Positions 25,599 through 35,924 of a stretch of DNA of 64,000 nt are shown piece by piece. The notes under the pieces were generated by a model. The model saw only the letters and a program-made list of their open reading frames with translations. It ran no database searches and was not told the origin of the DNA. A program made the position numbers and the translations under genes. Each line of letters starts with the position of its first letter. Within the stretch, counting starts at the first letter, position 1. This stretch comes from Ciona intestinalis (taxonomy: Eukaryota > Chordata > Ascidiacea > Phlebobranchia > Cionidae): NCBI RefSeq assembly GCF_000224145.3, contig NC_020172.2:2069962-2133961 (forward strand). Direction: 5' to 3'.

Positions 25599-27230
25599 TT
25601 ATGACAGAGAATATGTGCTTGTTTTGCCTTTGATTGACCAATCAACTAAAAGTGACCTTGGATCCTTGGGATTTTTTCTACAATAGATTGAGCCATCAAT
25701 TCGGTCTCCAACATTTACATCTAAGGACTCATTAAGGAAAAATACAGTTTGTTTCCAATGAGTTGCAGTTGTCCATGGGCCAGTTGTAAAAGAAATATTG
25801 TTATCTAAACCATTTGAGAAAAAAATGTCAAAATATCCAACAACAAAGGATAATTTACCAGATTTTGTGATTTTAAATACAAAGTCGGACTTATAGTTAA
25901 GTTGTTTTTGGGTAATATTTGGTAAAGCGATGTTCATCACAGAAACAGAGTCTGAAATAGTGGCTGTTGGTCTCACTACTTGAACAAAAGCTTCACTGAC
26001 AGCAGATCGCTTTATGCAAGACATTTTAAAACCGTAAACGTTATCCCAATGCCCAATTTGTGACTCCAATAGCTTTTCATCATGTGCTGCTACCAAATGC
26101 ACATCGCAGCGATCTGGTAATACAAATCCATCATTATTAAGCCATTTCTTTGCAGCAAACAATACAGAATCAAGCATAGACTCATACAACAAGAAGTAGC
26201 CCATCCATTCTGATATTATAATGTCAACTTTAGCAACTGGTAGAGTAACTTCTTCAATACAGCCCTTTATAACTGTAATTTTATTATTAAAGTCATTTTC
26301 TCTAACAATATCCATAGCTTGAAATGCGATTTCTGACATATCAACAGCATATACATGTTTTGCTCCAGCTTTTGCTGCAAACATAGACAGTATTCCAGTT
26401 CCACAACCAACATCCAAAACAATCTTATCTTTAAACCTATCAGAGTTTAACATAATAGCATCATGATAAGATTTGGTCCGAACTGTGTCTTGCAACATTT
26501 CAGCATGAATGTCATGGTGGGAGTAAGTGCCAAAATAACCAGAGTCTTCAAATTCCTCTTCCTCAAGTCCATCCTGACTCCTGCATGCAGATGTTGGTCG
26601 ATAAATATCCCCTTTCATTATAACACCTTTCATGAATGACTTCATCTCATTCATCCTGCTGGATACTTCCTGCAACTGCATCCTTAGATTTTTGTTCTCT
26701 TCCTCTGAAATTCGAAGCTTCTTTTGTAGCACCGTAACATCATCTTTTGGACCTCCATTAGAAAGCATTGAGTCGTCCAGGTGCAAAGATCCATCTTCAT
26801 TTTCATAATCATCCTCATCATCAATCATGAATTGAAGCAAAAGATCATCCTCAACAACTGGTTTTAAATATTTTTCCTGATCCCAGATTTCCCTATTTTC
26901 CTTAAGTTCCTTTATAGATGGTGGTGCCTTCCCATTATATGAACTTCTTAAGAAGTTAATAAGCTTTACATAACCAAAGAAGTCTAAACTCAGTTCCAAA
27001 TGAACAATGTTCCAAATATCGAAACCTTGTGTGGATTTTAAATTTAAAAAATAACTTTTTGCACTTGGAAAACTTTTTTCAGTGAAAATGCAGTTAACGA
27101 CTTGGTTCTGTCCAACATCATCACAGTCTTCTTCATCACTCCAATCCTTGTCACTATCTGCATCAATAAGATCAGGTACATCATCAGATTGCTCAAGAGC
27201 AGATGCGCTCAATGGATTATTATTCGACAT
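25599..27230 (-). CDS. PRMT3: Protein arginine N-methyltransferase 3, single exon
   Basis: A 543-residue intronless reading frame covering the whole PRMT3 architecture. It has an acidic N-terminus (1-40), a zinc-finger-like segment (47-70), a FGYVKLINF segment, a coiled linker (about 165-200) and the class I methyltransferase core. The SAM-binding motif I VLDVGCGTGI is at 271-280. The double-E loop SEWMGYFLLYESML has E341 and E350. The THW loop (THWKQTVFF) is near the C-terminus. Family role: SAM-dependent asymmetric dimethylation of arginine, with ribosomal protein S2 as the classic cytosolic substrate. The zinc finger is degenerate: only the first ligand (C47) remains, and the other three positions are T50, N63 and Q68. 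The family usually has many exons, so a single exon suggests intron loss or retroposition. It is divergent with the DM9-SOCS gene and lies 450 bases upstream of the centrobin start codon. Confidence 0.92.
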   Translation of the reverse strand: MSNNNPLSASALEQSDDVPDLIDADSDKDWSDEEDCDDVGQNQVVNCIFTEKSFPSAKSYFLNLKSTQGFDIWNIVHLELSLDFFGYVKLINFLRSSYNGKAPPSIKELKENREIWDQEKYLKPVVEDDLLLQFMIDDEDDYENEDGSLHLDDSMLSNGGPKDDVTVLQKKLRISEEENKNLRMQLQEVSSRMNEMKSFMKGVIMKGDIYRPTSACRSQDGLEEEEFEDSGYFGTYSHHDIHAEMLQDTVRTKSYHDAIMLNSDRFKDKIVLDVGCGTGILSMFAAKAGAKHVYAVDMSEIAFQAMDIVRENDFNNKITVIKGCIEEVTLPVAKVDIIISEWMGYFLLYESMLDSVLFAAKKWLNNDGFVLPDRCDVHLVAAHDEKLLESQIGHWDNVYGFKMSCIKRSAVSEAFVQVVRPTATISDSVSVMNIALPNITQKQLNYKSDFVFKITKSGKLSFVVGYFDIFFSNGLDNNISFTTGPWTTATHWKQTVFFLNESLDVNVGDRIDGSIYCRKNPKDPRSLLVDWSIKGKTSTYSLS

Positions 27231-27952
27231 GTCTTCTTAACTAAACAGAAAAAATATATGCATTTAGTAACGTCCAAATGACATTGGAATGATTGGTTTA
27301 TTTGTATGTAACAGGGGCAGGGCAACGAAAGTGGTTATAAAACAGGTTTCTAACTTCCTGATTCACCTTATGCCAGCTTTTGATTTCTCGTGAATGCAAC
27401 TTTATTGATGATTGTATATTCTGTATTGCTAACAATTTCAGTTTGCAGAGCACATTACTACACAACGATGTGCTAAAACAATGGAGTTGACACGAAACAA
27501 AGCTAAACGCAAACACAACAAAGCGGGAATGCTCTGTTCGGTTCCCTGTTCACACAACACGTGTTATAGTGTTTCCCAAAATTAACTTCGTTTAAAACTG
27601 TACTAAACTTACAAATTAAATTTATACACCCAATTTACTATCTGAAATAAATTATGTGTTTTACAAAAAATGACTTTGTTTTACAAAAAAATAACACATT
27701 TCCTTTTATATATTATTAAATTAAATGTAATTTTATGATATTGCGTCATATCCGGAAGTATAGGGAATTTCCCAAGAAAACAACCTGGTTCAGCATTAGC
27801 GCTTGGTTTATAATACACTGACAAGACTATGGTAGGTTTGTTTGTTTAGTTTTGGTTCCTCTTTTATAAAACTGGGTAGTCCTCTTAACTTGACCAGCAT
27901 TTTACTTAAACCGTTGTTTCTAGACACGAAATTGCTCAAGAAAAATCACAGA

Positions 27953-28660
27953 ATGTTCAGAAATATGCGCCGAAGCCAAAATAGAAACGGTAGGTGCGAA
28001 AAATTACCATTTCCGACTATCCACGAACAAACTGTGTGGCAAGAATGCACCTCAGGCAATTTACCTGGAAACGCAGTTATAGGTGCAGTAGAACCAAATG
28101 GAATTGGAATTATGTACATTGCTCAAGCAAACTGGGATTCCAAAGTTGTCCCTGGGTTTACAACGTGCCATGCCGATGAAATACTTTTCCCATATGCCTG
28201 TGTAGAGCAAAGGAGTCGGAATTTTAGAGTCCTGACGTGCGAGAACACAGAGAGCTTGCATTGGTTGAAAAGTAGAGAAGGCATCACCCCCAGAACAGCC
28301 GTGGTTGGGGGTGAAGAGTCATATGGAGAAAGGGTTTATATTGGAAGAACCTGTACTCCTTTAACTGGGGGTGTAACTGCAGATTATGTTCCACTCTACC
28401 TTAACCGGGCACTTTCTGATAATAATAAGCGTGTTGGAAAAATACATCCTTCTCACCACCGTTTATATATTCCTTATAATGGAGATGAATTTAACTTTGA
28501 TCAGTATGAAGTTCTATGCTACAAAGAATCACCTGGTCGCCTTCTGAATATTTGTAAATGGAGAATTCAGCAGGTATTGGGTTGGCAAAAAAAGAAAATC
28601 AATCTTTTACCATTACCTCCAGTACTTATAAAATTTCTTTTGGAAAAATATGAAGATTAG
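27953..28660 (+). CDS. DM9-repeat protein with C-terminal SOCS box
   Basis: A 235-residue frame from the ATG at 27953. Two DM9 (DUF3421) repeats are visible. Repeat 1 runs about 28-95 (GNLPGNAVIGAVEPNG, MYIAQANWDSKVVPG). Repeat 2 runs about 102-190, with RTAVVGGEESYGERVYIGR and VGKIHPSHHRLYIPYNG, interrupted by an insert near 138-160. The tail at about 193-235 fits a SOCS box: RLLNICKWRI resembles an elongin-B/C BC-box (LxxxC) and INLLPLPPVLIKFLLEKY resembles the Cul5 box (LPLP). DM9 proteins of molluscs and insects bind mannose-type glycans; SOCS boxes recruit elongin B/C-Cullin 5-Rbx2. No signal peptide or membrane segment is seen, so it is probably cytosolic. The inference is a glycan-sensing ubiquitin ligase receptor. 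The frame is open upstream to 27842 without an ATG. A good acceptor at 27921-27923 could be a splice or spliced-leader site. Confidence 0.8.
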   Translation: MFRNMRRSQNRNGRCEKLPFPTIHEQTVWQECTSGNLPGNAVIGAVEPNGIGIMYIAQANWDSKVVPGFTTCHADEILFPYACVEQRSRNFRVLTCENTESLHWLKSREGITPRTAVVGGEESYGERVYIGRTCTPLTGGVTADYVPLYLNRALSDNNKRVGKIHPSHHRLYIPYNGDEFNFDQYEVLCYKESPGRLLNICKWRIQQVLGWQKKKINLLPLPPVLIKFLLEKYED

Positions 28661-29482
28661 GAAGAATTTATAGGAACCAAGCAATCTTATTTCTTCAAGT
28701 TTTATTAACAGACCACTTTTTTTAGGTATTGTCGTTATGTTTTGCTCGTTATGGTTAAGCTCCTAAGGTGCAGCAAGTAATGGGATTGAAGCCAGAGGCC
28801 AATTAGCCTATTGTCATAGTTGCATGAAAAATAAATTTATCCATGTACTCACTACCTATATCAATGAACCGTAATCACGCATGCAATTAGTTTTCATGCA
28901 CTTCTGTTTACCTTGTGATTCAATTCTAAATTAAATATATACAACTCCTGCTTGAGTTAATTATTTTGCCATCTAAATTTAGCAATACTATTCAAGGATA
29001 TAAATAACAAATTATGTTATTAATTGTATGGTAAACCCTATTATCCACAACCACAATTCCTATTAATTTAATTGTTAACCATACTGTTTTAAATTCATAT
29101 TTATAGTCATAACATTTCTGTGTATTAAATATATATATATATTCCATATTTTCCCATATATTAATAAATTTCTTGAACACAAAACAACTTTACAAACTAG
29201 GCCTACCATCTGAAGGTACCAGAGTCTAAAACTTTATTTTATCAAGAAAGTCAAACAAGAATCAGGTAAAAAATTAGCTTGCAAAAAACTTGTACAGAAA
29301 TAAAGTTATTAAAATAAAGAATATTTTTAAACCTAAAAATTAAAACCATCATCATTTTTTAGGGGAACGAAATGTTTTAAATCACTGGGTGAAAGCGTTT
29401 AGATTAAAGCAGACACTTCCTTCTCAGACGCTAAAAAAATGCAAATGTGAATACATGGCTTGAAGTTTAGGTGATTACTTAT
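28661..29482. other. Convergent 3' spacer of DM9-SOCS gene and CFAP298
   Basis: 3' UTRs and AT-rich spacer, with a decayed SINE 3' end near 28.75 kb. Nothing else is seen. Confidence 0.6.
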
Positions 29483-32283
29483 TCACATATTCTTGCCAGG
29501 TCTCCAGGAAATGTTGTTTAGCCCTTGAAACTGTCGCTTTAACATGTTACTATCAGCCCATTGTGAGTTAAGATGATTGTCATCTTCAACCTCTTGTAGT
29601 TTCTAAAGATACAACTCACTAAGTGTACAGATTTGTGAAAAAGACTACCATAACATAGGGCAGTGATATATCAATCAGTAAACATAACTTTTTTCTAGTG
29701 GCTATGCCTCAACGCTAGACCTACTGTTATGTATTGTTATGCAACAAAATAAAGGTTTTACTGCAAAATATGATTAAATCTCAACATATAGTGACTAGCA
29801 TTTAAACTAAAAGATAAAAGCTATTATGTTATTGGTTGTAAACTTAGAAAACTAACCTTCAGATCCTCCTGTCGTCGATAAGCTTGAAGCATCATTTGCT
29901 TTTTCTCATCTTCAGTTACCACGGGCTCTCTTCCAGGAGGACCGGTCCCTCTCTTCTGCAACTTCACCACAATCTTCGTTTTCTCATTCTTTCCAACATA
30001 ATCGGACAACTTCTTATTAAGCTGCATCTCTTTTGCCGCCCACCATAAAGATCCTTGGTCAGCCGGTATTACACTTAGTGACGCTTGTGTTCCTGCAACA
30101 TAAATTTAATTTAGTAAAGTAAATATCAGAAAAACCGGGATCTCAGGACAATGAATGCTCAACGCTGATACCATTATAAGAATGTGTGTTCTCGGGCAAA
30201 ATGCATTCATTTGCATTTACCTGTAACTGACATCCTGACCACCAATAAATAAACGCACCTGATAAATCCTCCTCTCCATCAAACTCCATCTTTATTGGGT
30301 CATGAGGGGGAAGTCCCATGGGATAAACGATGGTAACGGCCCCCCGTAATTCATTTAAAGTGTCTTTGATTATTTCTTTTGTCATTACAGAGTTTGCATC
30401 AACAAGTTTCTATAACCAATGCAGTTAATTAATACATCAAATCTTTCACATACAGATGTTAGTATAAGTATACATGGATAAAGTTGTTGACATAGGTGTT
30501 ACCAAACTGCTGTGGGTCGCAAATTGCAACTCATAATGCACAACTAGATATGCAGCAACAAACAACAAATGCGGAAACTTCTCGCAATTTATTGTTAAGT
30601 CATGATAGTTCAACAACAAACATAAACTGACACACAGTTTGGTCATCTCTGAACCTTGTTTTAAAATTGTCAGCAATTAAACAGTAACAACCTAAGAGAC
30701 AGATTATATTTATAATTTTACCCAATAATGATGACAGGCAGTTTAATAATTACTTTGTTGATATTAGCTTTAGCTTCATTTATCGTTTTAATGAGAACTT
30801 CCGCCATCTTTGTACTTGGAGCTTGTCCATTTCTTCGTCCTATATCATCTTTACAAAAAGTAGCTCCACCACTTGGTATGCATCTGTATGGGTGAAAAAA
30901 AACAACTCGAGAGGAACTCACCATGGGTGAATATAGATACTGGAAAAGTAAATAGGCTGAAGTGGCCCAATGCATCAAAAGCATAAGCTGTATAAAAGAG
31001 AACACCCATGTTTTATCAATGTCCTGCCCTACCATGTGAGTATAAATAAGTTACATTCACATTTTAATACAACAATATCTCTTAAATATATGCACCTCTC
31101 TGCCCATTCATCCTTAAGTTTTAATTCAATAATTTGTTCATCCGTTAAACCCTGCATGTTATAAGGAAGAAGAGTTCCATGTTTTGCTAGATATTCCATT
31201 TCTAAAAAAAAAATGTTTTTTTTTATACCAATATTCTCCATTCTATATAGGTGGGTGAGGTCCTACAGCATGACACACCATTGGTTTCTTATTTGGGTCC
31301 AAGTTTCCCGATGATTCCAACAATAGAAATTCATTCAAATGTCAGTTGTTATTGATTTACCCTCGATTTTAGAAATGTTTTAAGTGTTTTATACCCATGG
31401 GACTATACAAAGAAGACGAAAAAAAAATTCTTCTTCTTTGTATAGTCCCTTGGGTATTGTAAAAAAATTGTAATTATTTAAATTAAAAAATACGGAAAAA
31501 CGAACAAAACAGCACTACAAAGTGTTAATAAGTGTAAGACAAATTAATTAAATAATAAAAATACCTTTCTGAATACATAAAACACTAGTAAGAACATATT
31601 TCCCACATTAGGTCGGTTACATACACTCTTTCGTTGTGTCTACTGTCGTCGAGTCTGTGGTGTAACGGTTTGCGTGCGGTCGTAAACTCTCTTTGTTTCA
31701 TTTTTACCGGGTTCGAGTCTCGCACAATGGAATACTTTTTTTATATTTTTTTTCAAGTTTTTTTTTTGTTTGACGAGTTAGGGGTTAGGAGTTAGTGTTA
31801 GGGGTTAGGGGCTAGGAGTTAGGGGTTTATATCTTATGTGTATAAACCGTGAAACTAACTGCTCCCCATAGAATAGAGAAACGAATTTGTCATCGCCTCC
31901 TAGCGGAAAAAATTTTCCGTATTCTCTGTATAGCTCCATGTGTTTTATACACTAGTTACAAAAATATACTCTTGGCTGGTAAAACAGATATACAAAGTGT
32001 ATATTTGTTGTACTGTAGCATTGTAGCAAACTAAATGTCTGGTTTACTTTATAATTTGGGTAAAACTAGAACAAAAACTATTGCTATTCCTTATAGTAAA
32101 GTAAAACTGTTGATTGCTTTTGAACAAAAAAATTAACAGCAAACCTGAGCAAATCCTCTCAATTTTCAGCCTTCCATTATAAAGATGTAAAAGTTCATCA
32201 ACTAATACAGATACATCGACCTGGACAGTTGTGTCGTACAAAAATTGACTTTGTTCTCCGTGTTTAACGTGAAGACGAACCAT
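29483..32283 (-). CDS. CFAP298: Cilia- and flagella-associated protein 298 (Kurly, C21orf59 homologue)
   Basis: Exons on the minus strand: 32283-32145, 31201-31096, 30883-30754, 30409-30259, 30092-29857, 29602-29483, all phase-consistent, give 293 residues (human is 290). Strong family landmarks are the N-terminal MVRLHVKHGEQSQF, the LYNGRLKIERICS segment, NMQGLTDEQIIELKLKDEW, KDDIGRRNGQAPSTKM, RGAVTIVYPMGLPPHDPI, LWWAAKEMQLNKKLSDYVGK and the C-terminal ISWRP. The protein is cytosolic and needed for assembly of axonemal dynein arms and for planar orientation of motile cilia. Intron 1 holds a 25-bp-arm hairpin, a telomere-like tract and a tRNA-like fragment. The complete length and every conserved block argue for a functional orthologue. 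Confidence 0.93.
31391..31457. repeat. 67-bp hairpin with 25-bp arms in CFAP298 intron 1
   Basis: The arms at 31391-31415 and 31433-31457 are reverse complements with one mismatch (CCCATGGGAC against CCCAAGGGAC), around a 17-base A/T-rich loop. The size is like a pre-miRNA but could equally be a fold-back transposon remnant. Confidence 0.75.
31651..31730 (+). repeat. tRNA-like fragment (A and B boxes, no acceptor pairing)
   Basis: The A-box-like TGTGGTGTAACGGTTTGCG and B-box-like GGGTTCGAGTCTC are about 55 bases apart, as in tRNA genes. The 7-base acceptor ends do not pair, so I read it as a SINE head or tRNA pseudogene, inside CFAP298 intron 1. Confidence 0.5.
31776..31827 (+). repeat. Degenerate telomere-like TTAGGGG tract
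   Basis: About eight GTTAGGGG/GTTAGGAG-type units in a row, next to a poly-T run and the tRNA-like fragment. It resembles interstitial telomeric sequence but is degenerate. Confidence 0.65.
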
Positions 32284-32769
32284 CTTCGTTTTTTACGGTT
32301 TATAAAAAAACGGTTTGCAGGTTTTAAAGCTGGAACACAGTGTTTCAGAAATTAGTATTGATTAAACAAACGTAACTCAGTTATCCTCGGATGATGGGGC
32401 AACGACAGTCGTTACATAATTTCTACGTTACAAACTTTATACAGTATAACATAACCTTTCTTAATGAAAGCCTACTTTGAATTTACCGGCTTTATAAAAT
32501 TCCAGAATGTATTATGACTCGACTTTAAAAAATGATGATAAAAGTGTTGCCGAATAAATTCATCTTAAACTGATGACATTTTTTTCAATTGTTTTGCATC
32601 GTTAACCCTTTAATTTTTTTGTAAATTTTATAAAAATATGACAAAAATTATTGCAGAGTAAACAACATTGATGTTGGTAGCTGCAATATATATAAAAAAG
32701 TTATTAGTTTAACATATAACAATACAAGAAAAATACTGTCGTGCAGCACTATTGTTCTGCTTGAATGCG

Positions 32770-32783
32770 GTTGGCATAGCAAC
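32770..32783 (+). promoter_or_regulatory. X-box (RFX site) upstream of unnamed ciliary candidate
   Basis: GTTGGCATAGCAAC fits the RFX X-box pattern of two half sites around a short spacer. It lies about 46 bases before a strong donor (GCAAG/GTATGT at 32829/32830), so the promoter and a short non-coding first exon of the plus-strand gene at 34287 are likely here. RFX factors drive ciliary genes in animals. Confidence 0.5.
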
Positions 32784-33595
32784 GGTGCAAAGCTTGTGAT
32801 AAAGGCTTATTAAAAAAGAATTCTGCAAGGTATGTAAGTCATTACCTTTAAAACTATGTCGTGCAATAATTATGCTATTTGTTCTACGTATTAATCTGTT
32901 CTAAACTGTTGCTGCTGTTTTGCAATTGGCACCGGTTCCCGTTTACATAATAATCACTTCCTTTAACTATTTCCAAGTCTAATAAAATTTCTTAAGGTTT
33001 AGTGCAACAACTAGTTGCGCACTTATAAAAATATTTATGTTATTGTATGATAGAAGTACCTGAAACCTTTTATTTGATTATCTTTGAAATAATACCTACT
33101 GTTTGTGGGATGTTCCACACTACATCCTAGTTATAAAGAATAGAATATTACCATCTATATAGAACAAAGACAGTCACAAAATATATTTCTGTGCAGGAAT
33201 AATTGTTGCACTCACAATAATCTGAGATTTTACATTGTAACACGCACCAGATCTTAATACATTATTACTATTGGTAACTATTTCGTGTGGCAGGCTACTG
33301 CCAGTACAAGCTATTGATAATAGAAAATCCAGTATAACAAATGTTGTTACACTAATAAAAATTAATATATTCGAAATTCAGGATTCATCATTATAAAGTG
33401 TTTAGGTATATCTGTGAAAAAATATTTAGTGTTTAAGGGGTTTTGTAACCATTTATTTGTTTTTTTACAATAAATATAAACCATATTATAGATTTGATTT
33501 AAATGTTTAGTGCACCAAACTGGGTACATTGTTAAATTTAATATATTTGAAATTTAAGTTTAACCACTTTTAAGTACTTTATTTAATATATATAA

Positions 33596-33788
33596 AGTAG
33601 GGCGGGGCAAGATGGGACACATTTTCATGCTATTTTCTTGTCCCACTTGGTAGTAAACAAAGAACATTCAAAGAATTGTACCACTGTATCTTCACAACTT
33701 TCATAGACCGTTGTTAGTTGTTTTAAACCTGATTCAGATATTTGGATAATATGTGCGAAAGGTGTCCTATCTTCCCCCGTCCTACTAT
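33596..33788 (-). mobile_element. MITE copy upstream of unnamed gene
   Basis: The same element in the opposite orientation. The TIRs AGTAGGGCGGGGCAAGATGG and CTTCCCCCGTCCTACT surround the reversed interior (TTGGTAGTAAACAAAGAACA early, GATTCAGATATTTGG late). It lies in the putative 5' UTR intron of the gene at 34287. Confidence 0.75.
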
Positions 33789-34286
33789 ATATATATAAAA
33801 TAAAGTACTTAATATTGGTTGGACTATATCAAAAAATACATAGCATTTTTTCGGATTAGCAAGGTACAAATGAGCACTGAATGCAAAAAATCTATCTTTA
33901 TTTCAACACAAATCCACTATACGACTTAGTCTAGTAGTATTTTGATAATACCAATATTGATTAGTTTAGCAAATGTTGCTAGACTTTCAAAGATTTAAAA
34001 GCGATTTTATTTGATGATACAAAATACCAAATAATTTTTATTAGTTTGTGTAAAACTATTTACAATTTGTGGGGTGTCCCACCATACATCAGTTATAATT
34101 GGGTAATATTTTACTTTTTTATTACGTATGAGTTTTCGTACTTCTTGAGTATAACTAAGTGTTTAGTTTAGTGCACACTCAATTTGGCCCAGGTCATGCT
34201 ACCAGTGTGCATGCCCCTGGTGTCTGAATAGGTTTCATTCTCTACTTAGTTGCTTTTTTACTCCATGACATTCTTAGGTCAAAACC

Positions 34287-35924
34287 ATGGGAGAGAATGA
34301 CAATGTGAAGAAGGCACAGGTTAACAGGAAGGGAAGAGGGCGTTTGTATATTCCTCATGGAAGGGGGGAAGAAGCTGTGTACAAACCTCATACAGAACAT
34401 ATTAAAGTTTCATACACCCAGTAAATATCATAAGAAATGTTGTTGTTTTTGTAGATTATTGTAGTGTCAAACCCTGATATATACAAATGGTAGACGAAAT
34501 GTAGACAAAACGGTGTTTAGGTTATGTCTACTAACAAAGATTTATATAAATTTAAATTATATTACTTCTACTTCCAGGTGTGGCCCAGACTGGAGTTCTC
34601 GCCTAAGATGGCTACCGTCACCAAAACCAAAGAAAGGCAAAGATCGTGAAACAACTTTCCACCCACCAATGAAATCCATTCGTCATTTTCCACACCAGCA
34701 TAATGTTTCAACTGGCAAGGAATATAAGTTCTATCCTCCACATGGCATTCCTATTGTCTACGGCAAAGGAAAAGCAACATTGTTCAATGCCACACACAAA
34801 GCTTCCCAAATATCAAACACAGAGATTAGCGATACTTTAAGGTTTGGGTCGCATGGTCTTGTTACAGACCCAAGGAATAATATAACAGAAGTATCTCCTG
34901 GCGATAAACCGTACCAAGCTGCTGAATATTCAGTAGATTTTCATAAGTTTGGATCAACTAGGCCTGTTGTTAATTTTGGGTGAGTTGAATGGTGGTTTAG
35001 TTGATTCTATTTTATATGGTTCAGGTTTTTACCACAGGGCATCCAGGGGATATGAGATTAATGCTAAAGTTTACATATTACCTAGATATAGAATGATACT
35101 TTCGGATTGATGTTAAATTATCTGTTTTATATGGGCATAGTCCTGAAGTAAGGGAAGTAACTTAAGTGCCTTGATAATCACCCATTTATCCTCACATGGT
35201 GGGGCAACTGTAGAGTTATAAAATTGGTAATCTATATTTATAGGCTCTTATATAAATAATTACTCACCCTTATATATTACAGAGGTTTTCAACTTCAGAA
35301 AGAACAAACATTCATCCCAATGTCTGAAACAACGAAAACACAGACGTAAGTCCTTTTTATGTACCCTGTTCCTTAATAACCGCGTTAAAATATGTATATA
35401 TCTCCAAATATTACTAGTGAAAATAAATTACTTACTTATTCTTCTTCTGGGGTGGATGCCTTGCCTAGTAACATTCTACAGTTAGTATTTAAAAGCTCTT
35501 GAACAGCATTATTGAGCAGGTAACCACTACGCTCAATAATGTTATGATTTTGAAAGAGATCTGGCAATTGTTTAATTTTGCAATCTTTAAACAATAAGAT
35601 GTTTTTTCAGTATTAGAATTCATCAGACTACAACAGTATAGTATACTCATTATTCTTTCTGTTTTAGGTAATTTTTACTTTAGGAAGCCACTACTCCTGT
35701 AAATATGTATTTAACATTTATTCTTTACTACAATAATCACAGAGAAAAGTTCTTATTACTATTATGTTATGTGTAATGTTTTGTGTAATTGTTGCTTTAG
35801 GAAACCTTACCATGTAAAGGAAGAACAAAGAAAGAAAATTGCAGAAGTTGAAGTTGTGATTGGGTTGGAAGACTGGAGACCTGCTTCACCACTTATTGTT
35901 CCTGTTACTGATGTAAAAATGTAG
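34287..35924 (+). CDS. Unnamed 240-residue basic protein, candidate ciliary gene
   Basis: Exons 34287-34420, 34578-34979, 35283-35345, 35801-35924 join in phase into 240 residues starting MGENDNVKKAQ. I do not recognise the family. The protein is Pro/Lys/His-rich with little hydrophobic core, no signal peptide and no membrane segment. It has short motifs such as CGPDWSSRLRWLP, FHPPMKSIRHFPHQHN, FGSTRPVVNFG and GLEDWRPASPLIVP. That composition resembles small axonemal microtubule-associated proteins, which is only an impression. A likely non-coding first exon ends at the donor 32829/32830 and splices to 34278, nine bases before the ATG. The putative promoter just upstream has an X-box (RFX site), typical of ciliary genes. 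Its neighbours CFAP298 and DAW1 are both dynein-arm factors. The structure is well supported; the function is not. Confidence 0.72.

Larger units (their letters stand above)
32284..34286. other. Divergent region between CFAP298 and the unnamed ciliary candidate
   Basis: Contains the CFAP298 promoter, an X-box, a probable non-coding exon ending at 32829, and a MITE in the presumed 5' UTR intron (acceptor at 34276-34277). Confidence 0.5.

Noticed and set aside
31651..31730. Functional tRNA gene
   Set aside because: A and B boxes are present but the acceptor ends do not pair and the last T-st​em pair fails; treated as SINE head or pseudogene.
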